This document shows, in pieces, positions 8,930 to 16,828 of a stretch of DNA of 38,156 bases (position 1 is the first letter of the stretch; each line of letters starts with the position of its first letter). Position numbers and translations under genes: made by a program. The notes beneath the pieces were generated by a model, which ran no database searches, was not told the DNA's origin, and saw only the letters and a list, made by a program, of their open reading frames with translations. Source of the stretch: Rhodospirillaceae bacterium (GTDB lineage Bacteria; Pseudomonadota; Alphaproteobacteria; Bin65); contig VXNK01000105.1 of the NCBI GenBank assembly GCA_009840595.1, positions 1 through 38,156 of the forward strand, read 5' to 3'.

Positions 8930-9031
8930 CCGGCCCGGGACCATCTCCGCGGGGCCATCTCCGCAGCGTCGCCCAGCCGCGGGGCCGCCGCTCCGCGGCC
9001 GGGCGCGCGCCGATCATCGAGGACAGATTCC

Positions 9032-10009
9032 ATGACCCACGCAATCGTCGTGCATGAAACCGGCGGCCCCGAAGTCCTGCAATGGGAGGCCGCCGAGGTC
9101 GGCGATCCCGGCGCGGGCGAGGTGCGCATCCGGCACACCGCCGTCGGGCTCAACTATATCGACGTCTATTTCCGCTCCGGCCTCTACCCGGCGGCGAGCA
9201 TGCCGTTCACGCCGGGCTTCGAGGGCGCCGGCACCGTCGAGGCGGTCGGGCCGGGCGTCGCCGGCTTCGCCGAGGGCGACCGGGTCTGCTACGGCACCAG
9301 CCCGCCGGGCGCCTACGCCGAATCCCGCATCATCCCGGTCTCGCACCTGGTGAAAATCCCCGACGGCATCGACGACCGGACCGCGGCGGCGATGATGCTC
9401 CAGGGCATGACGGTGGAATATCTCATCATGCACACCTGCCCGGTGCAGGCCGGCCAGACCGTGCTGTTCCACGCCGCGGCCGGCGGCGTCGGCCTGATCG
9501 CCTGCCAGTGGCTGAAGCATCTCGGCGTCGAGGTCATCGGCACGGTCGGCAGCCCGGAGAAGGCCGCGCTGGCGAAGGCCCACGGCGCGGCCCACACGAT
9601 CAACTACCGGACCGAGGATTTCGTCGAACGGGTCAAGGAGATCACCGATGGCAAGGGCGTGCCCTACGTCTACGATTCGGTCGGCCAGGACACCTTCATG
9701 GGTTCGCTCGACTGCCTCGCGCCGTTCGGCACCCTGGCGACCTTCGGCAACGCCTCCGGCCCGATCGAGCCGTTCAACCCGGCGATCCTCGGCCCCAAGG
9801 GCTCGGTCTACGTCACCCGGCCGACCCTGTTCACCCACGCCTCGCACCGGCCCCGGCTCGAGGAGATGGCCGGCAACCTGTTCGACGTCGTGCTGAGCGG
9901 CGCGGTGACGATCGAGGTCAACCAGACCTATCCGCTGAAAGACGCCAGCCAGGCCCACGCCGACCTCGAAGGGCGGCGCACGACCGGGAGCACGGTGTAT
10001 ACGGTCTAG
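9032..10009 (+). CDS. NADPH:quinone oxidoreductase (zinc-independent MDR family)
   Basis: The product is 325 aa, typical of QorA. It belongs to the medium-chain dehydrogenase/reductase superfamily and probably reduces quinones by one electron using NADPH. The N-terminal GroES-like domain has GLNYIDVYFRSGLYP and PGFEGAGTVEAVG. The nucleotide-binding domain contains the quinone-oxidoreductase signature around HAAAGGVGLIACQW. The structural and catalytic zinc ligands of alcohol dehydrogenases are missing, as expected. It ends in a short TVYTV tail. It is well separated from the phytochelatin-synthase-like gene that follows (88 bp). The natural substrate is not shown by sequence. Confidence 0.95.
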   Translation: MTHAIVVHETGGPEVLQWEAAEVGDPGAGEVRIRHTAVGLNYIDVYFRSGLYPAASMPFTPGFEGAGTVEAVGPGVAGFAEGDRVCYGTSPPGAYAESRIIPVSHLVKIPDGIDDRTAAAMMLQGMTVEYLIMHTCPVQAGQTVLFHAAAGGVGLIACQWLKHLGVEVIGTVGSPEKAALAKAHGAAHTINYRTEDFVERVKEITDGKGVPYVYDSVGQDTFMGSLDCLAPFGTLATFGNASGPIEPFNPAILGPKGSVYVTRPTLFTHASHRPRLEEMAGNLFDVVLSGAVTIEVNQTYPLKDASQAHADLEGRRTTGSTVYTV

Positions 10010-10097
10010 GCGCCCCCCCGACCGTGCGCCCGACCGCGGCGCCGGCCCGGTAGCGGTATCCGGGCGGCCGTATCCGGGCGGCAGAGGAGAAATCGAT

Positions 10098-10895
10098 ATG
10101 ACTACACGCGGAAACCGCTTCGCCGCCCTGCTGATCGCGGGCCTGCTTGCTGCGCCCGGCGCACACGCCGAATCGCGCTCCGTCCCCCTCGTCGACTGGA
10201 GCTCCGGGGAAAGTGCGGAGCGCCTCTCCCGGTCCCGCCACAAGGCCGACTTCTTCCCGCTCAGCAACAACTTCGTCAGCCAGGACAACAAGATTTTCTG
10301 CGGCCCGGCCTCGGCGGCGACGGTGCTCAATGCGCTGCGGCTCCGGCGCAAGCAGAACCTTCCGCAAGACACGGCGTCGATCGCCGAAAGCGAGCGCGCC
10401 TGGCTGCCCAAGGGCTTCAGCCCGTTCTTCGGCAAATACACGCCGGGCAACGTGCTCAACGACCGCACGAAGCGCCGGGTCGAGGTGCTCGGCAAGCCGA
10501 TCGAGATCCGCGGCCGGCTGCGCCCGGATTTCGGCCTGCAGCTGCACCAGCTGGCGCAGGCGTTGCGCGTCCACGGCCTCAAGGCGGACGTGCGGGTCGT
10601 GGACGACGGCGCCGATGCGGAAGCCGTCAAGCGCGAGATCGTTGCGAACCTGGCGCGCCGGGACGATTATGTGCTGGTCAACTATGCCCGCAAGGCGCTC
10701 GGCCAGCCGGGCGGCGGCCATATCTCGCCGCTCGGGGCCTACGACGCGCGCACCGACTCCTTCCTCATCATGGACGTCAACCCGAACCGCGCGCCCTGGG
10801 TCTGGGTGCGCGCCGCCGACCTGATTGCCGCCATGCGCACCTTCGACACGGTCGAGAACCGCGGCTACCTGCTCGTCTCCGACCCGCAATCCTGA
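10098..10895 (+). CDS. Exported phytochelatin-synthase-like cysteine peptidase
   Basis: The product is 265 aa with a signal peptide (about 1-24, cut after AHA). The remainder matches the papain-like catalytic domain of phytochelatin synthases: Cys68 in FCGPASAATVLNAL, His208 in GGGHISPLGAYD and Asp226 in MDVNP. The His-Asp spacing of 18 is the same as in plant PCS (His162, Asp180). The Cys-His spacing is 140, larger than in plant or cyanobacterial enzymes, because of an extra segment around residues 85-140. The Cys-rich C-terminal domain of plant enzymes is missing, as in prokaryotic members, which mainly cleave Gly from glutathione or its conjugates. The signal peptide implies periplasmic action. 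The start at 10098 has GAGGAG upstream. Confidence 0.88.
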   Translation: MTTRGNRFAALLIAGLLAAPGAHAESRSVPLVDWSSGESAERLSRSRHKADFFPLSNNFVSQDNKIFCGPASAATVLNALRLRRKQNLPQDTASIAESERAWLPKGFSPFFGKYTPGNVLNDRTKRRVEVLGKPIEIRGRLRPDFGLQLHQLAQALRVHGLKADVRVVDDGADAEAVKREIVANLARRDDYVLVNYARKALGQPGGGHISPLGAYDARTDSFLIMDVNPNRAPWVWVRAADLIAAMRTFDTVENRGYLLVSDPQS

Positions 10896-10979
10896 CCGGG
10901 GGCGGGGCGGCGGGAAGATATGCACGAAGCCCGACCCGCGAAGTATACTGCCCGGCCGAAGAAGCCGTTGGAGCGCGCA

Positions 10980-11270
10980 ATGAAACTCTATGAGCCCGGC
11001 ACCGTGATCGAGATTCCTTGCAGCATCGCGGCTGGCGCCTTCCCGACTGAATATTTCGTCGCTATCCCGCTCGATGGAGAGGTCATTAACGGATTTGTGC
11101 CGACGCACTACATTTCGGAAAATGTCGGGTCGTCCGCCTATATACCCGGAACCGTCGAGCGGGTTGCCGGATCGACGCTAACGATCAGGATGCCGGGGTC
11201 TTATTTCACGACGTCGGGGATCGCGGATATTTCTCGAACATGGGCGGAGCGAAACGTACGGTTGACGTAA
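10980..11270 (+). CDS. Unknown small beta-rich protein, 96 aa
   Basis: I do not recognise this protein. It is predicted to be mostly beta strand (KLYEPGTVIEIPC, YFVAIPLDGEVINGFV, GTVERVAGSTLTIRM) with no signal peptide or membrane segment. The frame is open back to an ATG at 10920, but GGAG seven bases before 10980 and the compact domain start favour the shorter form. Base composition falls below that of the upstream genes here and drops further in the next gene, so the two may have arrived together. Its closeness to the OGG-fold-like gene (108 bp to the preferred start) is the only clue to context. Confidence 0.6.
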   Translation: MKLYEPGTVIEIPCSIAAGAFPTEYFVAIPLDGEVINGFVPTHYISENVGSSAYIPGTVERVAGSTLTIRMPGSYFTTSGIADISRTWAERNVRLT

Positions 11271-11378
11271 TTTTCAATAAGTGGAGATTACAGCGTGTGA
11301 TTCTTTCGCAGCCGACCCTCAAGTGCCCTCTTGCTTGAATCAAAGGATTCATTGGTAGCAAATACAAGAAGTTATGAA

Positions 11379-12161
11379 ATGACAAGTTTTCTTTCTGAGC
11401 ACCTAGTGCACTTCTCAAAATCCGTCGAGGCCCACTCCGAATCAAATAATTCCGGTGGCAAAAATGCCAAAAAGTTCGTTGGAGGGATTTTCGGTTTAGG
11501 TTCAGACGTTCTGCCCGACCGTAAATTGTGTCGCTGCGAGGTTTTTGAGCGGGTGGCGAGACCAAGCGTTTCCGATCTTACCGTTTGCGCAGCGATTATG
11601 GCTTGGGGCGGCATGTGGTATAAACACAGGAACATGCTGTTCAATACCGCCTCTCGTCAGGAGTGGCTTGGAATCGCTCAAAGTATTAGGCGCGGCGAAA
11701 TCGACCGGAAAACCGCATACGGCCGACTACGAGAACTTAGACTCCAAAAAAAGCTGAGGGGAGCGGGGCCGGCGTACTTCACAAAGCTGATCTACTTCCT
11801 ATTGCCACGTGATGATAGCGCACCAAAGGCCGGATACATAATGGACCAGTGGGCAGGCTGCTCCATTAATCTTTTATCTGGACGAGAGGTTGTCTTAATG
11901 GACACCAATAAAATCCGGAAGCAAATAATCGGCCCGACTGCTCCGTCGTATGCTTTCAGAGTTTCAGATAGAAACACCGAAGCCAACTACGAGGCATTTT
12001 GCTGCGCGGTGGATCGATTGGAGGAGTATTTTGGGATCAATACAGACCGAATTGATCGGGCGCTCGTATCCGATGGTGGAAAAACCCCGACGCCATGGCG
12101 ACAATATGTGATGAAACACAGACTTCAACGCATCTTGGACGACCTTGACGACCGTGACTAG
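11379..12161 (+). CDS. OGG-fold (8-oxoguanine glycosylase-like) protein in a lower-GC island
   Basis: The product is 260 aa from ATG 11379. The central region (about 95-170) reads as a helix-hairpin-helix DNA glycosylase-like fold: a hairpin LRGAGPAYFTKLIYF (127-141) followed by YIMDQWAGCSINLL (153-166). Asp156 occupies the place of the catalytic Asp. The Lys that follows the GxG hairpin in bifunctional OGG1/Nth enzymes is Ala132 here, with Lys136 one turn later, so lyase activity is uncertain. Codon use and GC are clearly lower than in neighbouring genes, suggesting transfer. The start is ambiguous: TTG 11331 and TTG 11352 (with AAAGGA upstream) are alternatives. It converges with rho, 9 bp away. 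Family assignment is from memory of the motif pattern. Confidence 0.7.
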   Translation: MTSFLSEHLVHFSKSVEAHSESNNSGGKNAKKFVGGIFGLGSDVLPDRKLCRCEVFERVARPSVSDLTVCAAIMAWGGMWYKHRNMLFNTASRQEWLGIAQSIRRGEIDRKTAYGRLRELRLQKKLRGAGPAYFTKLIYFLLPRDDSAPKAGYIMDQWAGCSINLLSGREVVLMDTNKIRKQIIGPTAPSYAFRVSDRNTEANYEAFCCAVDRLEEYFGINTDRIDRALVSDGGKTPTPWRQYVMKHRLQRILDDLDDRD

Positions 12162-12170
12162 CGCGCGCCC

Positions 12171-13436
12171 TCACGTATTCATGCTGTCGTAGAATTCGTC
12201 GTTGGACTTGGTGTCCTTGAGCTTGCCGAGCAGGAACTCCATGGCGTCGGTGACGCCCATCGGCAGCAGGATGCGCCGCAGCACCCACATCTTGGCGAGG
12301 GTCGCCTGGTCGGCCAGCAGCTCCTCCTTCCGCGTGCCGGACTTGCCGATGTCGATGGCCGGCCAGACCCGCTTGTCGGACAGCTTGCGGTCCAGGTTGA
12401 TCTCGCTGTTGCCGGTGCCCTTGAACTCCTCGAAGATCACCTCGTCCATGCGGCTGCCGGTGTCGATCAGCGCCGTGGCGATGATCGAGAGCGAGCCGCC
12501 CTCTTCGATGTTGCGCGCCGCGCCGAAGAAGCGCTTGGGCCGCTGCAGGGCGTTGGCGTCGACGCCGCCGGTCAGCACCTTGCCGGAGGACGGCACGACC
12601 GTGTTGTAGGCGCGCGCCAGCCTTGTGATCGAATCGAGCAGGATGACAACGTCGTGCTTGTGCTCGACCAGCCGCTTGGCCTTCTCGATCACCATTTCGG
12701 CGACCTGGACGTGGCGGCCGGCCGGCTCGTCGAAGGTCGAGCTGATGACCTCGCCGTTCACCGTGCGCTGCATGTCGGTGACTTCCTCCGGCCGCTCGTC
12801 GATCAGCAGGACCAGCAGGTAGACCTCCGGATGGTTCGACGAGATGGCGTGGGCGATATTCTGGAGCATCATCGTCTTGCCGGTGCGCGGCGGCGCGACG
12901 ATGAGCGCGCGCTGGCCCTTGCCGATCGGCGTGACGATGTCGATCACCCGGCTGGTCAGGTCCTTGCCCGTCGGGTCCTTCGGCTCCATGGTCAGCCGCT
13001 GGTCCGGGTAGAGCGGCGTCAGATTGTCGAAGTTGATCCGGTGGCGGACCTTTTCCGGCCCCTCGAAATTCACCCGGTCGACCTGGAGCAGGGCGAAATA
13101 GCGCTCGCCGTCCCTGGGGCCGCGGATCGGGCCGTGCACCGTGTCGCCGGAACGCAGCGAGAATTTCCGCACCTGGCCGGGCGAGACGTAGATATCGTCC
13201 GGGCCGGGCAGGTAGTTGGCCTCGACCGAGCGCAGGAAGCCGAAGCCGTCCGGCAGCACCTCCAGGGTGCCCTGGCCGATGATCGGCGTGTCCTGCGCGG
13301 ACAACTCCTTGAGGATGGCGAACAGCAGCTCCTGCTTGCGCAGGGTGCTCGCCGCCTCGATTTCCAGCTCCTCGGCATAGGCCAGCAGGGCGCCGGGCGT
13401 CTTGGCTTTCAGATCCTGTAGATCGACGGATGACAT
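12171..13436 (-). CDS. rho: Transcription termination factor Rho
   Basis: The product is 421 aa, matching the usual 419-aa Rho. The N-terminal Rho-N helical domain begins [20 protein letters not shown]. It is followed by the RNA-binding OSB domain with GFGFLRS and [16 protein letters not shown], and then a RecA-like ATPase domain with the P-loop [10 protein letters not shown], the Walker B stretch [14 protein letters not shown] and the R-loop region. The hexamer translocates on C-rich untranslated RNA to end transcription. The ORF is open further upstream, but MSSVD at 13436 with AGGTGA upstream matches the conserved start. It is the last gene of the leftward hemE-hemH-hemJ-rho series, set apart from hemJ by a 318-bp leader that probably carries its own promoter. 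Confidence 0.98.
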   Translation of the reverse strand: MSSVDLQDLKAKTPGALLAYAEELEIEAASTLRKQELLFAILKELSAQDTPIIGQGTLEVLPDGFGFLRSVEANYLPGPDDIYVSPGQVRKFSLRSGDTVHGPIRGPRDGERYFALLQVDRVNFEGPEKVRHRINFDNLTPLYPDQRLTMEPKDPTGKDLTSRVIDIVTPIGKGQRALIVAPPRTGKTMMLQNIAHAISSNHPEVYLLVLLIDERPEEVTDMQRTVNGEVISSTFDEPAGRHVQVAEMVIEKAKRLVEHKHDVVILLDSITRLARAYNTVVPSSGKVLTGGVDANALQRPKRFFGAARNIEEGGSLSIIATALIDTGSRMDEVIFEEFKGTGNSEINLDRKLSDKRVWPAIDIGKSGTRKEELLADQATLAKMWVLRRILLPMGVTDAMEFLLGKLKDTKSNDEFYDSMNT

Positions 13437-13754
13437 GAGTATTTCACCTGGGGCGTTTGACTTGGGGCGTTCGGCTTGGGGATTGCGCTGCGCACCGGCC
13501 GCGGGCCGGGAGGGCGCGAATGGGGAAGAAACGGCGGCGGCCGCGCAACGGCGGGATCGGGGAACGGAGACCGGACGGCGTGCCCTGGGCGGGCAGTCTG
13601 AGCGGGCGCCCGGGCTCCGGGAGACGCCGGTACGGGCGTCGTGCCGCTTCATCGGAAGGAAGGACCCCGAATATAGCAGCCGCGGCCGGGAAAGTAAGGG
13701 GGCGCGAATGCCGCGCCGGCGGCCGACCCCGCGGCGGGCCGGCGGCGGGCGGGA
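13437..13754. other. rho leader region, 318 bp
   Basis: No protein-coding gene is supported here; frames crossing it are extensions of flanking genes or antisense to them. It contains a candidate leftward promoter (13670-13697), leaving an untranslated leader of over 200 nt before rho. rho is autoregulated through its leader in other bacteria, so a long leader would be consistent with that, but the sequence alone does not prove it. Confidence 0.4.
13670..13697 (-). promoter_or_regulatory. Candidate rho promoter
   Basis: Read on the minus strand, TTACTT (plus 13692-13697) and TATATT (plus 13670-13675) are separated by 16 bp. The AT-rich hexamers stand out in an otherwise very GC-rich stretch between hemJ and rho. 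This is a pattern match only. Confidence 0.4.
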
Positions 13755-14183
13755 TCAGAACGGCCTGACGACCACCAAGACGACCAGCGGGATCAGGAAC
13801 AGGACCGGGACCTCGTTCCAGATCCGGTAGAAGCGCGCCGGGCGGGCGTTGCGGTCGTGCTCGAAATCCTTGCGCCAGCGGGCGTAGACGTGGTGCAGCA
13901 GGGTGAGCGCGATCACGCACAGCCATTTCGCGTGCATCCAGCCTTCGGTCCAGTATTCCAGTTCGAGATACATGGCGATGCCGGTCGCCCAGACGACGAC
14001 CATCGACGGGTTGGCGATGCCGCGCAGCAACCGGCGCTCCATGACCTTGAAGGTCTCGGACTTGTCGGAGCCGGGTACGGCGTCGGCGTGATAGACGAAC
14101 AGCCGCGGCAGATAGAGCAGCGCCGCCATCCAGGCGATGACCGCAAGGACGTGCAGCGCCTTGACCCAGAGGATCCAGTCCAT
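13755..14183 (-). CDS. hemJ: Protoporphyrinogen IX oxidase HemJ
   Basis: The product is 142 aa with four predicted membrane helices, the normal size for HemJ (UPF0093). It carries out the oxidation of protoporphyrinogen IX to protoporphyrin IX, the penultimate step of heme synthesis, in the inner membrane. The N-terminal WVKALHVLAVIAWMAALLYL places His11 in the first helix, and LPRLFVYHA, ANPSMVVVWATGIAMY, HAKWLCVIALT and FYRIWNEVPV follow as in the family. His11 and Lys86 are likely the conserved functional residues. It lies 16 bp downstream of hemH, the enzyme for the next step, in a hemE-hemH-hemJ operon. Confidence 0.96.
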   Translation of the reverse strand: MDWILWVKALHVLAVIAWMAALLYLPRLFVYHADAVPGSDKSETFKVMERRLLRGIANPSMVVVWATGIAMYLELEYWTEGWMHAKWLCVIALTLLHHVYARWRKDFEHDRNARPARFYRIWNEVPVLFLIPLVVLVVVRPF

Positions 14184-14199
14184 GGCCGCGCCCCGCCCC

Positions 14200-15279
14200 T
14201 TACACCGCCCCCGGCGCGGCGGCGGCCAGCGGGCAGGCGCGCCACGCGCCGGGGCACAGCCGGCCGCCGCAATCGGATTCCAGTCCGCCGCGCGCCAGGA
14301 TGGTTTCGACCATATCGGCAAGGCCGCCGATGAAGGCCGGGTGGGCGCCGGCCGTCGGCGCGCGGAGATAGGCCGGCACGCCGGCCGCTTCGGCGACCTT
14401 GCGGTATTCGATATCGAGTTCGACCAGGGTTTCGGAATGCTCCGAGACGAAGGCGACCGGCGCCACCAGCACCGGCCTCTTTTCCGCACCGGCGCGGCGG
14501 ATTTCGTCCTCGGTCGACGGCCCGATCCACTTCAGCGGCCCGACCCGGCTCTGGTAGCAGACGACGCTGTCGGCGGCGGCCCCGGCGAGTGATCCATCAA
14601 GCGCTTCGGCGAGCGCGGCGGCCGTCTGCTCGACCTGCCACCGGTACGGATCCCCCGCGGCGATGACCTTTTCCGGCAGCCCGTGGGCCGAAAACAGGAT
14701 GCGCGGCGGGTCTCCGTCATGGCCGGCCAGGGTTTCCGCGATCCTGTCCGCCATCGCCGCGACGAAGCCCCGGTTCGCCGGATAGCAGCACACGCCGCCT
14801 GCGGCCGGGCCGAGGCCGGTTTTCGCCGCCCACCGGCTCCATTCGCGCACCGACGAGGCCGATGTCGTCGTCGAGAATTGCGGATAGAGCGGCAACAGGA
14901 CGGTGCGGCGCACGCCCCGCCCGGCCAGGTCGCGCGCCACGGCCTCCGCGCGCCGGCCCCAGTAGCGCATGACGACATGGACCGAGGGGGCGCCGGCCGG
15001 GCCCAGCCGCTCGCGCAAAACGGCTTCCAGCGCCGCAGCCTGGGCGTCGGTCTCTTCGTGGATCGGCGACTTGCCGCCGAGATGGGCGTAGATGTCCCGC
15101 GCGACCGGGGCGCGGCGGCCGGCGATCAGCTTCGCAAGCAGCCAGCGCACCGGCTGCGGCGCGCCGACGATCGCCCGGTCGTTGAACAGGTTGAACAGGA
15201 AGGGCTTCACCGTGTCCGGCGCGGTCGGCCCGCCGAGATTGAACAGGATGACGGCGGTATCGCTCTTCGGGCCGCTCAT
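14200..15279 (-). CDS. hemH: Ferrochelatase
   Basis: The product is 359 aa. It inserts Fe2+ into protoporphyrin IX to make heme. The opening AVILFNLGGP, the substrate loop YPQFSTTTSAS, the catalytic His199 in FSAHGLPEKV and Glu283 in SEHSETLVELD are all present. The C-terminus extends past the core and carries three cysteines (337, 342, 349; pattern C-x4-C-x6-C). Some alphaproteobacterial ferrochelatases bind a [2Fe-2S] cluster through C-terminal cysteines, and this tail could do so, with a fourth ligand from the core such as Cys164 or Cys165. hemE ends 10 bp upstream, so the two are almost certainly co-transcribed. Confidence 0.97.
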   Translation of the reverse strand: MSGPKSDTAVILFNLGGPTAPDTVKPFLFNLFNDRAIVGAPQPVRWLLAKLIAGRRAPVARDIYAHLGGKSPIHEETDAQAAALEAVLRERLGPAGAPSVHVVMRYWGRRAEAVARDLAGRGVRRTVLLPLYPQFSTTTSASSVREWSRWAAKTGLGPAAGGVCCYPANRGFVAAMADRIAETLAGHDGDPPRILFSAHGLPEKVIAAGDPYRWQVEQTAAALAEALDGSLAGAAADSVVCYQSRVGPLKWIGPSTEDEIRRAGAEKRPVLVAPVAFVSEHSETLVELDIEYRKVAEAAGVPAYLRAPTAGAHPAFIGGLADMVETILARGGLESDCGGRLCPGAWRACPLAAAAPGAV

Positions 15280-15289
15280 GCCGCGCCAC

Positions 15290-16318
15290 TCATGCAGGGC
15301 CGCGCAGGGCCGCTACCAGCGCGGCTACATGGTCCGGCGGTGTCTGCGGGACGATGCCGTGGCCGAGATTGAAGATATGCGGCCCGCCGGCCAGTCCGGC
15401 CCGGAGCTGACCGGCCCGTTCGACCAGCGCCGGCCCGCCGGCGACCAGCAGCAGCGGATCGAGATTGCCCTGGACCGGCACGGTCTTCTGGATTTCCGCG
15501 GCCTGGGCGAGCGGGACGCCGGTGTCGAGGCCGACCGCCGCAATGCCGGTCCCGGCGACATAGTCCTCGATCAGGCGCCCGGCGCCACGCGGAAAGCCGA
15601 TGACCGGCGTCGCCGGATGCCGCGCCCGCAAGGCCTCGACGATCCGCCGCGTCGGTTCGATGGCGTAGCGGCGGAATTCCGGCTCGGCGAGCACACCGGC
15701 CCAGCTTTCGAAAATCTGTACGCAGTCCGCACCGGCCGCGATCTGGCGCGACAGGTGATCGACGGTCGCCTCAGTCAGCATGTCGATCAGCGCGCCGAAC
15801 CCGTCCGGGTCGCGCCACATCCAGTGTTTGACCGTCTCGAACGTCCGGCTGCTGCCGCCCTCCACCGCGTAGGTCGCGACGGTCCAGGGCCCGCCCGCGA
15901 ATCCGATCAGCGCCTTGTCCGGTGCGAGCGCCGTGCGGATCGCGCCGACCGCCTCGTAGACCGGCGCGCAATGCGCCGCCACCCGGCTTGGGTCGAGCGG
16001 CGCCAGATCGCCGGCACTGCGGACGGGTTCGAGCACCGGGCCGTGGCCGTCCTCGAAACCGACGCTCATCCCCATCCCGTCGGGCACGACCAGAATGTCC
16101 GAAAACAGGATCGCGGCGTCGAAATCGAAACGCCGAACCGGCTGCAGGGTAATCTCGGTCGCCAGCGCGGGCGTGTAGCACAGGTCGAGGAACGAGTCGG
16201 CAGACCGGCGCAGCGCCCGGTATTCCGGCAGATACCGCCCGGCCTGCCGCATCAGCCAGACCGGCGGGACCGCCAGGACCTCTCCTGCCAACACGCGCAT
16301 GATCGGCCGATCGGTCAT
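15290..16318 (-). CDS. hemE: Uroporphyrinogen decarboxylase
   Basis: The product is 342 aa, standard for the family. It decarboxylates the four acetate groups of uroporphyrinogen III to give coproporphyrinogen III. The family signature WLMRQAGRYLPEY is at 22-34, Asp74 in FSDIL is the likely catalytic aspartate, and GFAGGPWTVATYA and the C-terminal FNLGHGI signature are present. The frame is open far upstream, antisense to PPSR and maf; ATG 16318 is chosen because MTDRPIMRVL aligns with the usual start. hemE is the first gene of a leftward heme operon and borders the candidate replication origin, a position conserved in Caulobacter and Rickettsia. Confidence 0.98.
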   Translation of the reverse strand: MTDRPIMRVLAGEVLAVPPVWLMRQAGRYLPEYRALRRSADSFLDLCYTPALATEITLQPVRRFDFDAAILFSDILVVPDGMGMSVGFEDGHGPVLEPVRSAGDLAPLDPSRVAAHCAPVYEAVGAIRTALAPDKALIGFAGGPWTVATYAVEGGSSRTFETVKHWMWRDPDGFGALIDMLTEATVDHLSRQIAAGADCVQIFESWAGVLAEPEFRRYAIEPTRRIVEALRARHPATPVIGFPRGAGRLIEDYVAGTGIAAVGLDTGVPLAQAAEIQKTVPVQGNLDPLLLVAGGPALVERAGQLRAGLAGGPHIFNLGHGIVPQTPPDHVAALVAALRGPA

Positions 16319-16629
16319 CGGGTCGCCTGCCGGTTTGCCGGAACGGTAACGCCGCCCGGAAACCGGCCGGCGGCGGCGAGGCCTCCGCACGGCCGTCGGG
16401 CGGCAATCTTCAAAGAGTCTTTTATATAGAAGGTTGAGGTTGTTTTTGTTGGGCAGGGGAGTCGCGGGGATTGCGCGTTGGCCACAGCGCGGTCGATGCC
16501 GGATCCGGGTGCCGCACGGAAGCGTGCCGGCGATGTGGAAAGGATGCAGAACGCCGGTAACGCCCTGAAAATGCCGGATATGCCGGCCGTCCGGCCGCGA
16601 ATAACCGGACCGGCGCGGCGTGGGCGGCT

Positions 16630-16638
16630 TGCGGATAA
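16630..16638 (-). promoter_or_regulatory. Near-consensus DnaA box
   Basis: On the minus strand this reads TTATCCGCA, one mismatch to TTATCCACA. It is one of several GGATAA cores spaced over about 65 bp (16630-16693). Confidence 0.5.
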
Positions 16639-16796
16639 CCGTCCGATGGGCGCAAGCGGTCCACGGCGGGATAAACGATCCCCAGCCGGATAACCCGGTT
16701 TCCGGACTCCGGCTGTGCCGGGAAAACATTTTGCGGTCGCCGCCGGCCGCCGCCGCCGCGTATAACGGGGCCGTTTCCGGCGCTTCGACAGCGCGC

Positions 16797-16805
16797 TTGT
16801 CCACA
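16797..16805 (+). promoter_or_regulatory. Near-consensus DnaA box
   Basis: TTGTCCACA, one mismatch to TTATCCACA, 23 bp before the PPSR start. It is the closest match in forward orientation in the candidate origin. Confidence 0.55.
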
Positions 16806-16828
16806 GGATTGTTCCGCCGGCCGCCGCC

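Larger units (their letters stand above)
16319..16828. other. oriC: Candidate chromosomal replication origin (hemE-PPSR intergenic region)
   Basis: This 510-bp gap separates two divergent gene series. An AT-rich patch (about 16405-16450, including TCTTTTATATAGAAGG and GGTTGTTTTTG) is unusual against the local GC content and could be an unwinding element or the hemE promoter. TTGTCCACA at 16797-16805 differs from the DnaA box TTATCCACA at one base, as does TTATCCGCA on the minus strand (16630-16638). Further GGATAA cores lie at 16669-16674 and 16688-16693, with a related GAATAA near 16599. CGGTAACGCC occurs twice (16344, 16555). In Caulobacter and Rickettsia the origin lies between hemE and the PPSR homologue (RP001), which is exactly this interval. 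Origin activity itself is inferred. Confidence 0.75.

Noticed and set aside
7007-8944. 645-codon minus-strand frame
   Set aside because: Antisense to three well-supported genes; Arg/Ala/Gly-rich composition with no recognisable domain.
16478-16486. TTGGCCACA as a further DnaA box
   Set aside because: Two mismatches, including in the core; too weak to list by itself.
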